NCBI RefSeq assembly: GCF_030719215.1
Contig: NZ_CP120983.1
Location: 7,688,001 to 7,752,000, forward strand
Reading direction: 5' to 3'
Origin: Streptomyces sp. Alt3
GTDB lineage: Bacteria; Actinomycetota; Actinomycetes; Streptomycetales; Streptomycetaceae
Length of the DNA stretch: 64,000 nt
This document shows positions 9,195 to 16,626 of the stretch, one piece after another. How positions within the stretch are numbered: position 1 is the stretch's first letter; each line of letters starts with the position of its first letter. Below the pieces are notes generated by a model, which saw nothing but the letters and a program-made list of their open reading frames with translations, was not told the DNA's origin and made no database searches. The position numbers and the translations under genes were made by a program.

Positions 9195-9800
9195 ATGCCG
9201 CACTCCTTATGGCTGAAGGCAGCCGGCACCGCCGCCGCGATCGCCCTGGCCACAGCAACGGCGGCGCACGCCGCGCCCGTACCGGAGCCCACCACGGCGG
9301 TGAGCGCCGCAGCGGTCGTGACGCTCCGCTACGACGACAGTCGAGCGGTCGGATGGGAGGCGGCGATCGCCGCCGGGGTCGCCTCGTGGAACCAGAACGT
9401 CGGCAACGTCAAGCTGGTCGAAGCCGCACCTGGCACCCGGGCCGAGATCCAGATCGTCGCCACCAGCGGCTGGCCCCAGGCGACATTGGGCCCGGTGCGC
9501 CCGGGCGGCCAGGTACGGGTGGAGCTCGGCAGCCAGGCGGTGTCCGAGGGGCATGACAAGACCCGCATCGCCGCCCACGAGATCGGGCACAGCCTGGGTC
9601 TGCCCGACACCAAGCCCGGTCCGTGCAGTCAGCTGATGTCAGGGTCGAGCGCGGGCATCACATGCAAGAACGCGGTTCCGAACGCGACTGAACGAAGCCG
9701 CGTCAATTCCAGTTACGCCAACGGCCTCGCCTCGCGCGCACCCGCCGCCGGGCGGACTCTGGTGGACGCTCCTCGAGAGCTGGTGCGTGACAGGGGCTGA
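9195..9800 (+). CDS. Snapalysin-family secreted zinc metalloprotease (M7)
   Basis: A 201-residue secreted protease. A signal peptide occupies about residues 1-26, with cleavage expected after AHA. The zinc site is HEIGHSLGLPD at residues 128-138, the HExxHxxGxxD signature of snapalysin, with His128 and His132 as ligands, Glu129 catalytic and Asp138 the third ligand. SGSSAGITC follows, as in other small neutral proteases. Length fits the family (about 200-230). The ATG has GAAGGGA nine bases upstream. In several streptomycetes the snapalysin gene is divergent from its LysR activator, but here no regulator gene is adjacent; the nearest LysR gene is 2 kb away and pairs with a hydrolase. Role: extracellular protein digestion. 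Confidence 0.9.
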   Translation: MPHSLWLKAAGTAAAIALATATAAHAAPVPEPTTAVSAAAVVTLRYDDSRAVGWEAAIAAGVASWNQNVGNVKLVEAAPGTRAEIQIVATSGWPQATLGPVRPGGQVRVELGSQAVSEGHDKTRIAAHEIGHSLGLPDTKPGPCSQLMSGSSAGITCKNAVPNATERSRVNSSYANGLASRAPAAGRTLVDAPRELVRDRG

Positions 9801-9981
9801 GCTCGAATCTCCGGTGCGGGGGATCGCTCGGTCCGTGGTGATCATGGCGGACCGGGAGGTTCCCGCGCGTCGGCTGTCCATGGGGATCTCCGGAGCCTCG
9901 CATGTGGGCAGCCGCGCAGGCTCACAAGCGGGGCGCGGGCGGAGGAGACGGCGGCCGGCCGACCGTCGTGGCGGTGGCGAA

Positions 9982-10009
9982 GGTGCCCCGCCGGGGGAGC
10001 GGGGGCGCC
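9982..10009 (+). terminator. Hairpin with short T-run after the snapalysin gene
   Basis: GGTGCCCCGC pairs with GCGGGGGCGCC (one bulged G and one G-T pair) around a GGGGGA-type loop, followed by TTTGCT. It lies about 180 bases past the stop codon, so it is either a late terminator or fortuitous. Confidence 0.4.
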
Positions 10010-10176
10010 TTTGCTGTCGGGCCACTCCTGGGCAGAGGCCCTTGAGTGGTGGAGGGTCCGCTTCGCCCGAGGTGTCCGGCCGGGGTGTGGGGCTGTCGGT
10101 GATGCTCCCGGCCCGCGCCTGAGCCGGCAAGGGTCTCTGCCGAGCGAGCGGCACCCTGCGCATGCCTTCAATTAAA

Positions 10177-10206
10177 ATACCGGTATAGTAATCACGGTAT
10201 AGTTAT
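10177..10206. promoter_or_regulatory. AT-rich palindrome and tandem repeat upstream of the aminopeptidase gene
   Basis: A perfect 10-bp palindrome ATACCGGTAT overlaps the first of two direct repeats, CGGTATAGTAAT and CGGTATAGTTAT, spaced 14 bases start to start. Each repeat contains TATAGT, a good -10 hexamer, and the second lies 27 bases before the GTG start. The arrangement looks like a repressor site overlapping the promoter. No good -35 is visible. Confidence 0.45.
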
Positions 10207-10229
10207 TGGTTGCATGAGAAGGGCACCAC

Positions 10230-11000
10230 GTGATCGAGATCCTCAACCCCACCATGCTGGCGCGGGCGAAAACCACTGGCGCCCTGGTCGGTGACATCCT
10301 GCGGACGCTGAGGACCCGGAGTGTGGTCGGTACGAACCTCCTGGACATCGACCGCTGGGCCGAGAAGATGATCCTCGACGCGGGAGCGTCCTCCTGCTAC
10401 GTGGACTACGCGCCGTCATTCGGGCGTGGTCCGTTCGGCCACTACATCTGCACGGCCGTCAACGACGCCGTGCTCCACGGACTGCCGCACGACTACACGC
10501 TCGCCGACGGCGATCTGCTGACTCTCGACCTCGCCGTCTCCAAAGGCGGCGTCGCCGCCGACGCCGCCATCAGCTTCGTCGTGGGCAACGCAGGGCCCCC
10601 GGAGGACGTCGCGATGATCGACGCGACCGAACGCGCGCTGGCCGCGGGAATCGCAGTCGCTGGGCCCGGGGCCCGAATCGGCGACATCTCCCATGCCATC
10701 GGCACGGTTCTCGGCGAGGCGGGGTACCCGATCAACACCGAGTTCGGAGGTCATGGCATCGGGTCGACGATGCACCAGGACCCGCACGTCGCGAACACCG
10801 GACGTCCTGGCCGCGGATACAAACTGCGTCCTGGACTGCTGCTGGCGCTGGAGCCGTGGGTCATGGCGGACACCGCTCAACTCGTCACCGACGCCGACGG
10901 GTGGACGCTCCGGAGTGCGACAGGCTGCCGGACGGCCCACAGCGAGCACACGATCGCCATCACCGACGACGGAGCCGAGATCCTCACGTTGTCGAAGTGA
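10230..11000 (+). CDS. map: Type I methionine aminopeptidase
   Basis: A 256-residue metallo-aminopeptidase that removes N-terminal Met from nascent proteins in the cytoplasm. All expected metal ligands are present: Asp100 (LLTLDLAV), Asp111, His175 (GGHGIG), Glu208 (LALEPWV) and Glu239 (HSEHTI), plus the substrate-binding His83 in VLHGLP. The GTG start has GAGAAGGG six bases upstream. Its context is not the ribosomal-protein/adk operon where the housekeeping map normally sits, so this is probably an additional copy. Such extra copies can serve as self-resistance to methionine aminopeptidase inhibitors, but no biosynthetic cluster adjoins it here. Its own AT-rich, repeat-containing promoter suggests regulated expression. 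The last 17 bases overlap the end of the convergent gene. Confidence 0.9.
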   Translation: MIEILNPTMLARAKTTGALVGDILRTLRTRSVVGTNLLDIDRWAEKMILDAGASSCYVDYAPSFGRGPFGHYICTAVNDAVLHGLPHDYTLADGDLLTLDLAVSKGGVAADAAISFVVGNAGPPEDVAMIDATERALAAGIAVAGPGARIGDISHAIGTVLGEAGYPINTEFGGHGIGSTMHQDPHVANTGRPGRGYKLRPGLLLALEPWVMADTAQLVTDADGWTLRSATGCRTAHSEHTIAITDDGAEILTLSK

Positions 11001-11811
11001 GCGCGGCCGTGAGGCGCGCCTTCTCACCGTGCACGGCTGTGTACTCTGCCGCGAGCCAGGGGCCCAGGTCGTCGATGAGCATCCTGAGCGCCGCCCGATC
11101 GGGAGAGGGCGCACGACCGACAGCTGAGGCGACACGCATCTGCTCGGCGCGCTCGGGGTAGTAGCCGCCGAAGAGTTCGGTGGACTTGCCGAGGTCACTG
11201 GTCCAGCCGCCCCACCGGGGCATGATCAGGGTGAATCCTGTGCGGACCGTGCGCCGGCCGACGACACGGCTGAGGATCCGGCGATCAGCGTCCGTGGTGA
11301 CTCCGGCCGCTCCGGCGCGCCAGCGCGGCAGTACACGGGTGAGGTCACCGTTGGTCTCCCGTGCGAGCAGGCTCGTGGGACGGTAACGGGGCAACTGTGC
11401 GGCGAGGTCCGGGCCCAGCAACGGTGTGCAGAGGCAAGCGATGAAGAATCCGCCGTCGTGCCGTTCGGCGTGGCTGAGCAGGCGCCGTGCGCTGGTCAGG
11501 AGGATTCCGACGCCGTCGATCTGCGGGAACACACGGTCCAGTTCGGCCTCGACCGCCTCGGCGTCGGCGCGATCGGCTTCGGTGGGTTCGTCGTGGAGGG
11601 CGAGCTGGAGGTCGAGGTCGGAGACTCCAGGGGTGGCGGTGCCACGGGGGATGCTGCCGTACAGGTAGGCGCTGTGCAGGCGCGTACTGCCGAACGTCGC
11701 GGTGACATGGTGGCGGGCCGCATCGACAACGGGGTCGAATGCTGCCGGCACCCGCTCCAGCGCGCCTTCGCGTGCGATCGTTCCGTCGCGGTCCAGGCCT
11801 CGTTCATCCAT
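10984..11811 (-). CDS. Nucleotidyltransferase-fold (MNT-type) domain protein
   Basis: A 275-residue protein. At residues 50-67, LYGSIPRG followed by GVSDLDLQL forms the GS-x(11)-DxD motif of the polymerase-beta/MNT nucleotidyltransferase superfamily (Gly52-Ser53, Asp65, Asp67). The remaining 200 residues resemble the C-terminal helical part found in aminoglycoside-nucleotidyltransferase-like proteins. Both the metal-binding carboxylates and the GS turn are intact, so it may be catalytically active; the substrate (antibiotic, nucleotide or protein) is unknown. It runs convergent to the methionine aminopeptidase gene with a 17-bp overlap of 3' ends. No antitoxin-like HEPN partner is encoded next to it, so a toxin-antitoxin role is not supported. 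Confidence 0.75.
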   Translation of the reverse strand: MDERGLDRDGTIAREGALERVPAAFDPVVDAARHHVTATFGSTRLHSAYLYGSIPRGTATPGVSDLDLQLALHDEPTEADRADAEAVEAELDRVFPQIDGVGILLTSARRLLSHAERHDGGFFIACLCTPLLGPDLAAQLPRYRPTSLLARETNGDLTRVLPRWRAGAAGVTTDADRRILSRVVGRRTVRTGFTLIMPRWGGWTSDLGKSTELFGGYYPERAEQMRVASAVGRAPSPDRAALRMLIDDLGPWLAAEYTAVHGEKARLTAALTSTT

Positions 11812-12226
11812 GGGGTCACTGTGCCTCGTGCCGCTGCGTACTGCCGAGCTGATTTCCTGGGCATCCGGTCAGGACGGTGACGACCTGTCGCGGTGAGTTC
11901 AACGGCAGCCACCACGGCAGGTGCTGCGGTGCGGCCGACACGCGAAAGCCCGTGGCGGGTGTGGGATCCGGCGAGCCTGCGCTATAGTCGATCTTGAGGG
12001 CACGGATCGTTTCGGCGGTGCGGTTGCCTGTGCGTTGGTCGTCCAAGGAAAGACGCCCCGCTTCCTGCGGGGAAATGCAGGTGCAAGGCCTGCCCAGCGC
12101 TCCATCACAAGCCTCGTTCCATGCTTGTTGCCATCGGCGCGACCGGTGCGATTCGTCGAGCACCGTGACCGTCGATCTTGGCGGTTGAGGTACCTCCGGC
12201 CCAGTGCGGCGCTAGCGTCGAGTCCT
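11812..12226. other. Non-coding interval with three hairpins and a 10-bp direct repeat
   Basis: No gene is seen in this 415-base gap between divergently transcribed genes. It holds TATAGT at 11983-11988 (a possible -10), a direct repeat GTCGATCTTG at 11987-11996 and 12171-12180, and between the repeats three compact inverted repeats: CCCCGC/GCGGGG (12056-12072), GCAGG/CCTGC (12077-12093) and ACAAGC/GCTTGT (12107-12128). The layout could be a small structured RNA or an old insertion scar. Confidence 0.4.
12213..12218 (+). promoter_or_regulatory. Probable -10 element of a leaderless transcript
   Basis: TAGCGT ends eight bases before the ATG of the TmrB-like gene, and there is no Shine-Dalgarno sequence. 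This spacing places the transcription start at or near the A of ATG. TTGAGG at 12185-12190 is a possible but distant -35. Confidence 0.5.
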
Positions 12227-12748
12227 ATGATCGTATGGCTCAACGGTACCCACGGCGCAGGCAAGACCACCACCAGCGCACTCGTGCAGCGACTGATTCC
12301 GGATTCCCGGGTGTTCGACGCCGAAAAGGTTGGCGAGACACTCATGGACATCAAGCCGGGGCTGCCCTGGACGGGCAACTTCCAGGACTGGGCACCCTGG
12401 CGGCCGCTGGTGGTCGAGACCGCCCGCCACGTGCTCGAATACACCGGTGGCACTCTGGTGATGCCCATGACCGTCCTGGTCGAGGAGTACTGGCGCGAGA
12501 TCAGCTCGGGCCTTGCCCGGCACTCGATCCCGGTACGGCACTTCGTCCTCCACGCCGATCAGGACACTCTCCGTGGGCGCATCGAGGGGGACACGGTTCT
12601 CGGTCCCTCCACCTTCCGTCTCACCTACCTCGAGCCCTATGCCGAGGCGGCTCGCACATGGCTGCACAGCGAGGCCGAGGTCGTCGACACCACCCACCTC
12701 ACGCCCGCGCAGGCTGCCGAGCGGATCGCGGGGGCCGTCAAGACCTGA
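12227..12748 (+). CDS. TmrB-like P-loop NTPase
   Basis: A 173-residue P-loop protein. MIVWLNGTHGAGKTTT carries the Walker A motif (residues 7-14), and the following DAEKVGETL and MPMTVLVEEYW segments parallel the tunicamycin-resistance protein TmrB of Bacillus (INGAFGSGKT, DPEKMG, VPMTIV). TmrB is an ATP-binding protein that gives tunicamycin resistance; Streptomyces homologues are often called AAA or kinase-like and their substrate is unknown. The start is fixed by the P-loop strand and by a -10 element eight bases upstream with no ribosome-binding site, implying a leaderless mRNA. The gene runs convergent to the DUF574 methyltransferase gene, with a strong hairpin between them. Confidence 0.75.
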   Translation: MIVWLNGTHGAGKTTTSALVQRLIPDSRVFDAEKVGETLMDIKPGLPWTGNFQDWAPWRPLVVETARHVLEYTGGTLVMPMTVLVEEYWREISSGLARHSIPVRHFVLHADQDTLRGRIEGDTVLGPSTFRLTYLEPYAEAARTWLHSEAEVVDTTHLTPAQAAERIAGAVKT

Positions 12749-12840
12749 GATCCGCCCGCGGGGCTCGCCACCAGGTGACGCAGGGGCCGAACCCGACCGT
12801 GGTCAGGCGGCGGCGCCGACGTACTCGACAGCGTCCCGAC

Positions 12841-12871
12841 GGCCGTCCCGGGCAGTCACCCCGGGACGGCC
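12841..12871. terminator. Bidirectional hairpin between convergent genes
   Basis: Perfect 12-bp stem GGCCGTCCCGGG with a 7-base loop, lying between the TmrB-like gene and the DUF574 methyltransferase gene. It can serve both strands. Confidence 0.7.
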
Positions 12872-12901
12872 CGAGCGCCGTCGGCACACTCCAGGGGCGG
12901 A

Positions 12902-13717
12902 CTACGGCTTCCGGCCGACCGCCACGTAGCCGGCGCTGATGATGTCGTCCTGCCCCGCCACCGGCTCGCCGAGCTCGGGATGCCATGCCTCGGCCGCCAC
13001 GATGCCGGGTTCCGCGATGTCGAGTCCGTCGAAGAACCGGGCGAACTGGTCGCGGGTGCGGGGTGCCAGGGTGAGGGTGTTCGCCTTGTACATCTCGTCC
13101 ACCTTGCGAGCCGCCGCCGGGTGGAAGTCCGCGGTGAGATGGGAGATCACCACGTGACTGCCCGGCGCGAGCACCTCGGTCAGCCGGTCCACCAGCTCGT
13201 AGGCACCGTCCTCGTCGCTCACGAAGTGCAGCAGCGAGATCAACGAGAGCGCGACGGGCTGAGCGAAGTCCAGCGTCTTGCCCGCGTGCTGGAGGATGGC
13301 GTCCACGTTGCGGGCGTCCGCCTGTACGTAGTCGATGGCACCCTCCTCGGTGCCCTTCAGCAGGGCCTCCGCGTGTGCCAGGACGATGGGGTCGTTGTCG
13401 CAGTACACGACCCGCGTCGTGGGAGCAGCCTGCTGGGCCACCTGGTGGAGGTTCGGTTCGGTGGGGATTCCCGTGCCGATGTCGAGGAACTGCCGGATCC
13501 CCTGGCCGGTCAGCCATCGGGTGGCTCGGTGCATGAAGGCGCGGTTCACCTTGGCCATGACCGGGACCCCGGGCTCCACGGCGAGCATCTGCCGGCCCAT
13601 GGCCTCGTCGACCGGATAGTTGTCCTTGCCGCCGAGGAACCAGTCGTACATCCGGGCGGGATGGGGTCTGCTGGTGTCGATGCGCAGGTCGGAGGCATCG
13701 TTCTCCGGTCGGGACAT
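12902..13717 (-). CDS. SAM-dependent methyltransferase, DUF574 family (first copy)
   Basis: A 271-residue cytoplasmic protein of the DUF574 (Methyltransf_19) family. Diagnostic segments are IDTSRPHPARMYDWFLGGKDN near the N-terminus, FLDIGTGIPTEPNLH (SAM-binding glycine loop), VVYCDNDPIVLAHAEALL, and a C-terminal ISAGYVAVGRKP. Streptomyces genomes carry many copies, often near regulatory genes, with no proven substrate. The ATG has AGGAG six bases upstream. A paralogue with the same motifs lies at 58.7-59.5 kb. It appears monocistronic, with a shared terminator downstream. Confidence 0.85.
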   Translation of the reverse strand: MSRPENDASDLRIDTSRPHPARMYDWFLGGKDNYPVDEAMGRQMLAVEPGVPVMAKVNRAFMHRATRWLTGQGIRQFLDIGTGIPTEPNLHQVAQQAAPTTRVVYCDNDPIVLAHAEALLKGTEEGAIDYVQADARNVDAILQHAGKTLDFAQPVALSLISLLHFVSDEDGAYELVDRLTEVLAPGSHVVISHLTADFHPAAARKVDEMYKANTLTLAPRTRDQFARFFDGLDIAEPGIVAAEAWHPELGEPVAGQDDIISAGYVAVGRKP

Positions 13718-13930
13718 GGCGAACTCCTGGGTGTGCGACAGCGGTTGATCGGCTTGCCAACAGAATAGGGAACGCGGGTGGCGGAGGCGGCGGGTGGTGG
13801 TCGACTCCGCCGACCAGGTGGGGGACTTCGCCCGCGGATGTCACCTACGTGCCGGGTTGTGGCGCGCCGGGATCTCGCGATACCGGTCCGCGGGGGCGAC
13901 AGGCAGGGCCACCGCCCCCACGGACCGTCC

Positions 13931-14210
13931 GCTCGTCCGGTGGTCAGCCGGTGGTGCAGGTGACGGTGGGCCAGGTCCAGTTGCCGTTGGCCTGGATGGT
14001 GGTGCCCCAGGTGTTGCCACCGTTGCCGTTGGGTTTGGCGGTGAGCGTCTGTGCGTTGGGGTAGGCGGCGGTGGTGTTCCAGGTGGAGAGGACCTTGGCG
14101 GGGGTGGGGATGTTCATGGTGACGGTCCAGTTGGCTGAGCCTGCGACGGTGACGTCGAGGTTGTAGCGGTCGCTCCACTTCTGGCCGGCGGTCACCGTGG
14201 CGGTGCAGCC
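13931..14210. repeat. CBM2-encoding repeat, copy 1
   Basis: 280-bp sequence covering the CBM2 domain and stop codon of the esterase gene plus 13 bases beyond. It is identical to 15097-15373 except for one extra codon (a CCA/CCG triplet near 14010). Confidence 0.95.
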
Positions 14211-14933
14211 GTTGCCCCCACCGCCGTTGCCACCCCCGTCGGGAGCCACGGCGCGGCCGGTCCGCGGGGAGATCATGCCGGCGCACAGCCCTCGGCTCGC
14301 CAGGCCCTGCGCGATGCGCGGGACGGCTGCGAGCGTGTTGGCCGGCCAGTCGTGCATGAGGATGATCTGACCGTCGGTGAGCCGGGCGTTGGCCTGCACG
14401 ATCGCGTCCGTGCTCGCGTTGTTCCAGTCCTGCGAGTCGACGTCCCAGATGATCTGCGTCAGGCCGTACTTGGCCGCGGCAGCCTGCACCGTCGCGTTGG
14501 ACTCACCGTACGGTGGCCGGAACAGGGTCGGCGTGCCTCCGCCGCCGGCGGCGATGGCCTGCTGGGTGCGGGAGATCTCCGACTCGACCTGTGCCTGGGT
14601 CTGCTGGGTCAGATGCGGGTGGGTGTAGCTGTGGTTGGCGACCCACATGCCGGCGTCGACCTGTGCCCGGACCTGGGCCGGGTTGGAGGCGGCGTACTGG
14701 CCCTGGTTGAACATAGTGGCCCGCAGTCCGTTCTGCTTCAGCACGTTGAGCAGTGCGGGGGTGCTGCTCGACGGGCCGTCGTCGAAGGTCAGCCCGACGT
14801 ATCCGGTGCAGGCGGCGGCCGTCGCGGCGTGGGAGGGCGCGGTGTCGACGGCGACCGCGGCGGTCGCGGCCGTCGCGGTGACGGCCAGTGCCGTGACCAC
14901 GTGCCGTAAGGAGAGGCGTGTTCGCATGCGCAT
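13944..14933 (-). CDS. axeA: Secreted acetylxylan esterase (CE4) with C-terminal CBM2
   Basis: A 329-residue secreted enzyme that removes acetyl groups from xylan. Residues 1-37 are a signal peptide ending near PSHAATA. The NodB/CE4 domain follows with all five motifs: TFDDGP (motif 1, with the metal-binding Asp), HSYTHPH (motif 2), RPPYGESN (motif 3), DVDSQDW (motif 4) and ILMHDW (motif 5). A Gly/Asn linker leads to a C-terminal carbohydrate-binding module family 2 of about 90 residues bounded by cysteines and rich in Trp. The first of two close ATGs is used, nine bases after AAGGA. It lies 176 bp downstream of a family 11 xylanase gene on the same strand, the same order as xlnB-axeA of S. 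lividans, so co-expression on xylan is expected. Confidence 0.92.
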   Translation of the reverse strand: MRMRTRLSLRHVVTALAVTATAATAAVAVDTAPSHAATAAACTGYVGLTFDDGPSSSTPALLNVLKQNGLRATMFNQGQYAASNPAQVRAQVDAGMWVANHSYTHPHLTQQTQAQVESEISRTQQAIAAGGGGTPTLFRPPYGESNATVQAAAAKYGLTQIIWDVDSQDWNNASTDAIVQANARLTDGQIILMHDWPANTLAAVPRIAQGLASRGLCAGMISPRTGRAVAPDGGGNGGGGNGCTATVTAGQKWSDRYNLDVTVAGSANWTVTMNIPTPAKVLSTWNTTAAYPNAQTLTAKPNGNGGNTWGTTIQANGNWTWPTVTCTTG

Positions 14934-15096
14934 GGGGGTGAGTCCTTGTCGTCCCGGGCCGATGGGGTGGGGAGATCTGGGCGTGCGTGGTGACGTGTGC
15001 CCTGGGTGCGAGGCGGTGACGGGTGCTCCGGGCGTGCGGCGGCGACGGGTGCTCTGTCGCCGCCGCACCGGCGAGATGTGCCGCAGCCTGCCCAGT

Positions 15097-15373
15097 GCTC
15101 GTCCGGTGGTCAGCCGGTGGTGCAGGTGACGGTGGGCCAGGTCCAGTTGCCGTTGGCCTGGATGGTGGTGCCCCAGGTGTTGCCGTTGCCGTTGGGTTTG
15201 GCGGTGAGCGTCTGTGCGTTGGGGTAGGCGGCGGTGGTGTTCCAGGTGGAGAGGACCTTGGCGGGGGTGGGGATGTTCATGGTGACGGTCCAGTTGGCTG
15301 AGCCTGCGACGGTGACGTCGAGGTTGTAGCGGTCGCTCCACTTCTGGCCGGCGGTCACCGTGGCGGTGCAGCC
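15097..15373. repeat. CBM2-encoding repeat, copy 2
   Basis: 277-bp sequence covering the CBM2 domain and stop codon of the xylanase gene plus 13 bases beyond. It is identical to 13931-14210 apart from a 3-bp in-frame deletion. Confidence 0.95.
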
Positions 15374-16099
15374 TCCGCCTCCGCCTCCACCACCGCCGGA
15401 CGTGCCGCCCACGGTGATGTCGGAGCTTCCACTGCTCCGGTAGCCCTCGGTGGCCATGATCATGTAGTTGAAGGTGCCCAGGTTCATTCCCTGCCGGGCC
15501 CATGCGTCGAAGTGGTTGCCGGTGGTGATGGTCCCACCGGTCCTCTTCGACTGGCGGACGCTCCAGAACTGCTTGAACGTGCGCGTGCCCTCGATGGACG
15601 GTGCGTCGACCCGGGTCGTCTCGTAGATGTCGTACGTACCACCGTCGCTGGTGACGGTGCCCTTGAACGTTCCCGTCGGGCGGTAGGTGCCCCAGTTGTC
15701 GACGATGTAGTACTCGACCAGCGGGTTCGTCGACCACCCGTAGAGGGTCAGGTACGCGTTGCCGGAGGGGTTGAAGGTGCCCGAGTACGTGACGCTCCTG
15801 CGCCCGCCGGTGCTCCAGCCCTTGCCTGCGACGAAGTTGCCGGTGTTGCTCCACGAAGTGCTGTAGGCGCCACCGGACTTCAGGTTCATCGAGACGGTGC
15901 CGGGGCTGTCCGTCCAGAAGGAGTAGTAGTAGCCGTTGTCGGTGCCGGTGCGGTTGGAGTTGACGACGGTGTCGGCTGTGGCCGTGCCGGGCAGGGCCAG
16001 CACGGCCACAGCGGCCATCGCCATGGCCAGGAAATTGCGGACGGACCGTCCGAACCGGCCGTGTGTGCGGCTCGTCGGTCGTGCGGGTGCGTCGTTCAT
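15110..16099 (-). CDS. xlnB: Secreted endo-1,4-beta-xylanase (GH11) with C-terminal CBM2
   Basis: A 329-residue secreted xylanase. An Arg-rich N-terminus and hydrophobic core end at about residue 43 (GTATA), followed by the mature start DTVVNSNRTG. The GH11 jelly-roll spans about 44-231 with nucleophile Glu129 in VEYYIVDNWG and acid/base Glu218 in MATEGYRSSG. A poly-Gly linker leads to a CBM2 (244-329) identical in protein sequence to that of the neighbouring esterase except for one missing Gly. The ATG follows GGAG by nine bases. Length and architecture match S. lividans XlnB. CGAAA/TTTCG boxes upstream suggest xylan-responsive control. Function: depolymerisation of xylan outside the cell. 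Confidence 0.95.
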   Translation of the reverse strand: MNDAPARPTSRTHGRFGRSVRNFLAMAMAAVAVLALPGTATADTVVNSNRTGTDNGYYYSFWTDSPGTVSMNLKSGGAYSTSWSNTGNFVAGKGWSTGGRRSVTYSGTFNPSGNAYLTLYGWSTNPLVEYYIVDNWGTYRPTGTFKGTVTSDGGTYDIYETTRVDAPSIEGTRTFKQFWSVRQSKRTGGTITTGNHFDAWARQGMNLGTFNYMIMATEGYRSSGSSDITVGGTSGGGGGGGGGCTATVTAGQKWSDRYNLDVTVAGSANWTVTMNIPTPAKVLSTWNTTAAYPNAQTLTAKPNGNGNTWGTTIQANGNWTWPTVTCTTG

Positions 16100-16348
16100 G
16101 TGCGTGTTCTCCTCCTCGTCCTCATCAGGCCGGGTGGGGGATCCGGGCAGCGCGGGACGCCCTGCGTGACAGGTGGTGCGTGAACCGGTGAAGACGACCG
16201 TGCGTCGGTGTCGCTCTCCCGGCCGGACGTGGCCGGTCGTCGTGCTCGGCGACCGGTCGGGGTGCCGGGTCGGGGTGGACCCGGATCGACATTGACCGAG
16301 GTCTGTCGACGGCCAACAGTGTTGAACCGACCCCGTTGGGTGTCAATG

Positions 16349-16370
16349 GTTTCGGCAGGAAGTACGAAAC
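16349..16370. promoter_or_regulatory. Candidate operator of the xylanase gene
   Basis: Perfect inverted repeat GTTTCG-N10-CGAAAC about 250 bp upstream of xlnB. CGAAA boxes have been described upstream of Streptomyces xylanase genes, which supports a role in xylan-dependent regulation. Confidence 0.5.
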
Positions 16371-16496
16371 GGTCGCTTCTTGATGAGGGTGCAGGATCGC
16401 GTCATAGTCGCTGTTCGCGACCGTTGTGCTCAGGTTATGAGAATCGCGAACGCGCTTTTCGGTGAGGGTTGGTTCAGCTTCTCCGCTCATTCTCTT

Positions 16497-16518
16497 CGAA
16501 AGTTTCGAAACTTTTTCG
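16497..16518. promoter_or_regulatory. Clustered CGAAA/TTTCG palindromes
   Basis: Overlapping palindromes CGAAAGTTTCG, GTTTCGAAAC and CGAAA-CTT-TTTCG within 22 bases, about 400 bp upstream of xlnB. They share half-sites with the 16349-16370 repeat and look like a binding site for the same regulator. Confidence 0.5.
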
Positions 16519-16568
16519 GAGGGTGTGGCGCGGTCGGTCGGAGAGGCGCCGACCGCCACGACGGCGGC

Positions 16569-16604
16569 GGGCTGCGGCGGTTCCGCAGGGAACCGCCGCA
16601 GCCC
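16569..16604 (-). terminator. Strong hairpin downstream of kdpC
   Basis: Perfect 16-bp stem (GGGCTGCGGCGGTTCC and its complement) with a GCAG loop, 23 bases past the kdpC stop. No T-tract, as in many Streptomyces terminators. Confidence 0.8.
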
Positions 16605-16626
16605 GCCCGGCGCGGATGGCGCCGCG

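Larger units (their letters stand above)
9801..10229. other. Intergenic region between protease and aminopeptidase genes
   Basis: No gene is seen. It contains a terminator-like hairpin near its middle and, at its right end, an unusually AT-rich block with palindromic and repeated sequence (listed separately). Confidence 0.6.
16100..16568. other. Upstream region of the xylanase gene
   Basis: No gene is seen. A 144-codon minus-strand frame starting at 16559 is Pro/Arg/Ser-rich without coding bias. The region carries inverted repeats made of GTTTCG/CGAAAC units (listed separately), and its 16300-16520 part is less GC-rich than the surroundings, as expected for a promoter. Confidence 0.6.

Noticed and set aside
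7470..9203. 577-codon minus-strand frame and 226-codon plus-strand frame over 8.4-9.2 kb
   Set aside because: The first overlaps the GNAT-Nudix gene in a different frame and is Arg/Pro/Ser-rich; the second has no codon bias, homology or ribosome-binding site.
12056..12100. Cobalamin-riboswitch-like stretch (GGGGAAATGCAGGTGCAAGG)
   Set aside because: Only a short superficial resemblance; the B12 box and the surrounding helices are not present and no B12-related gene follows.
15361..15410. Possible short-sequence repeat array
   Set aside because: The Gly-codon run is simply the linker between the xylanase and its CBM2, not a CRISPR or satellite.
16125..16559. 144-codon minus-strand frame upstream of xlnB
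   Set aside because: Composition is typical of non-coding DNA, and it covers the operator palindromes of the xylanase promoter.
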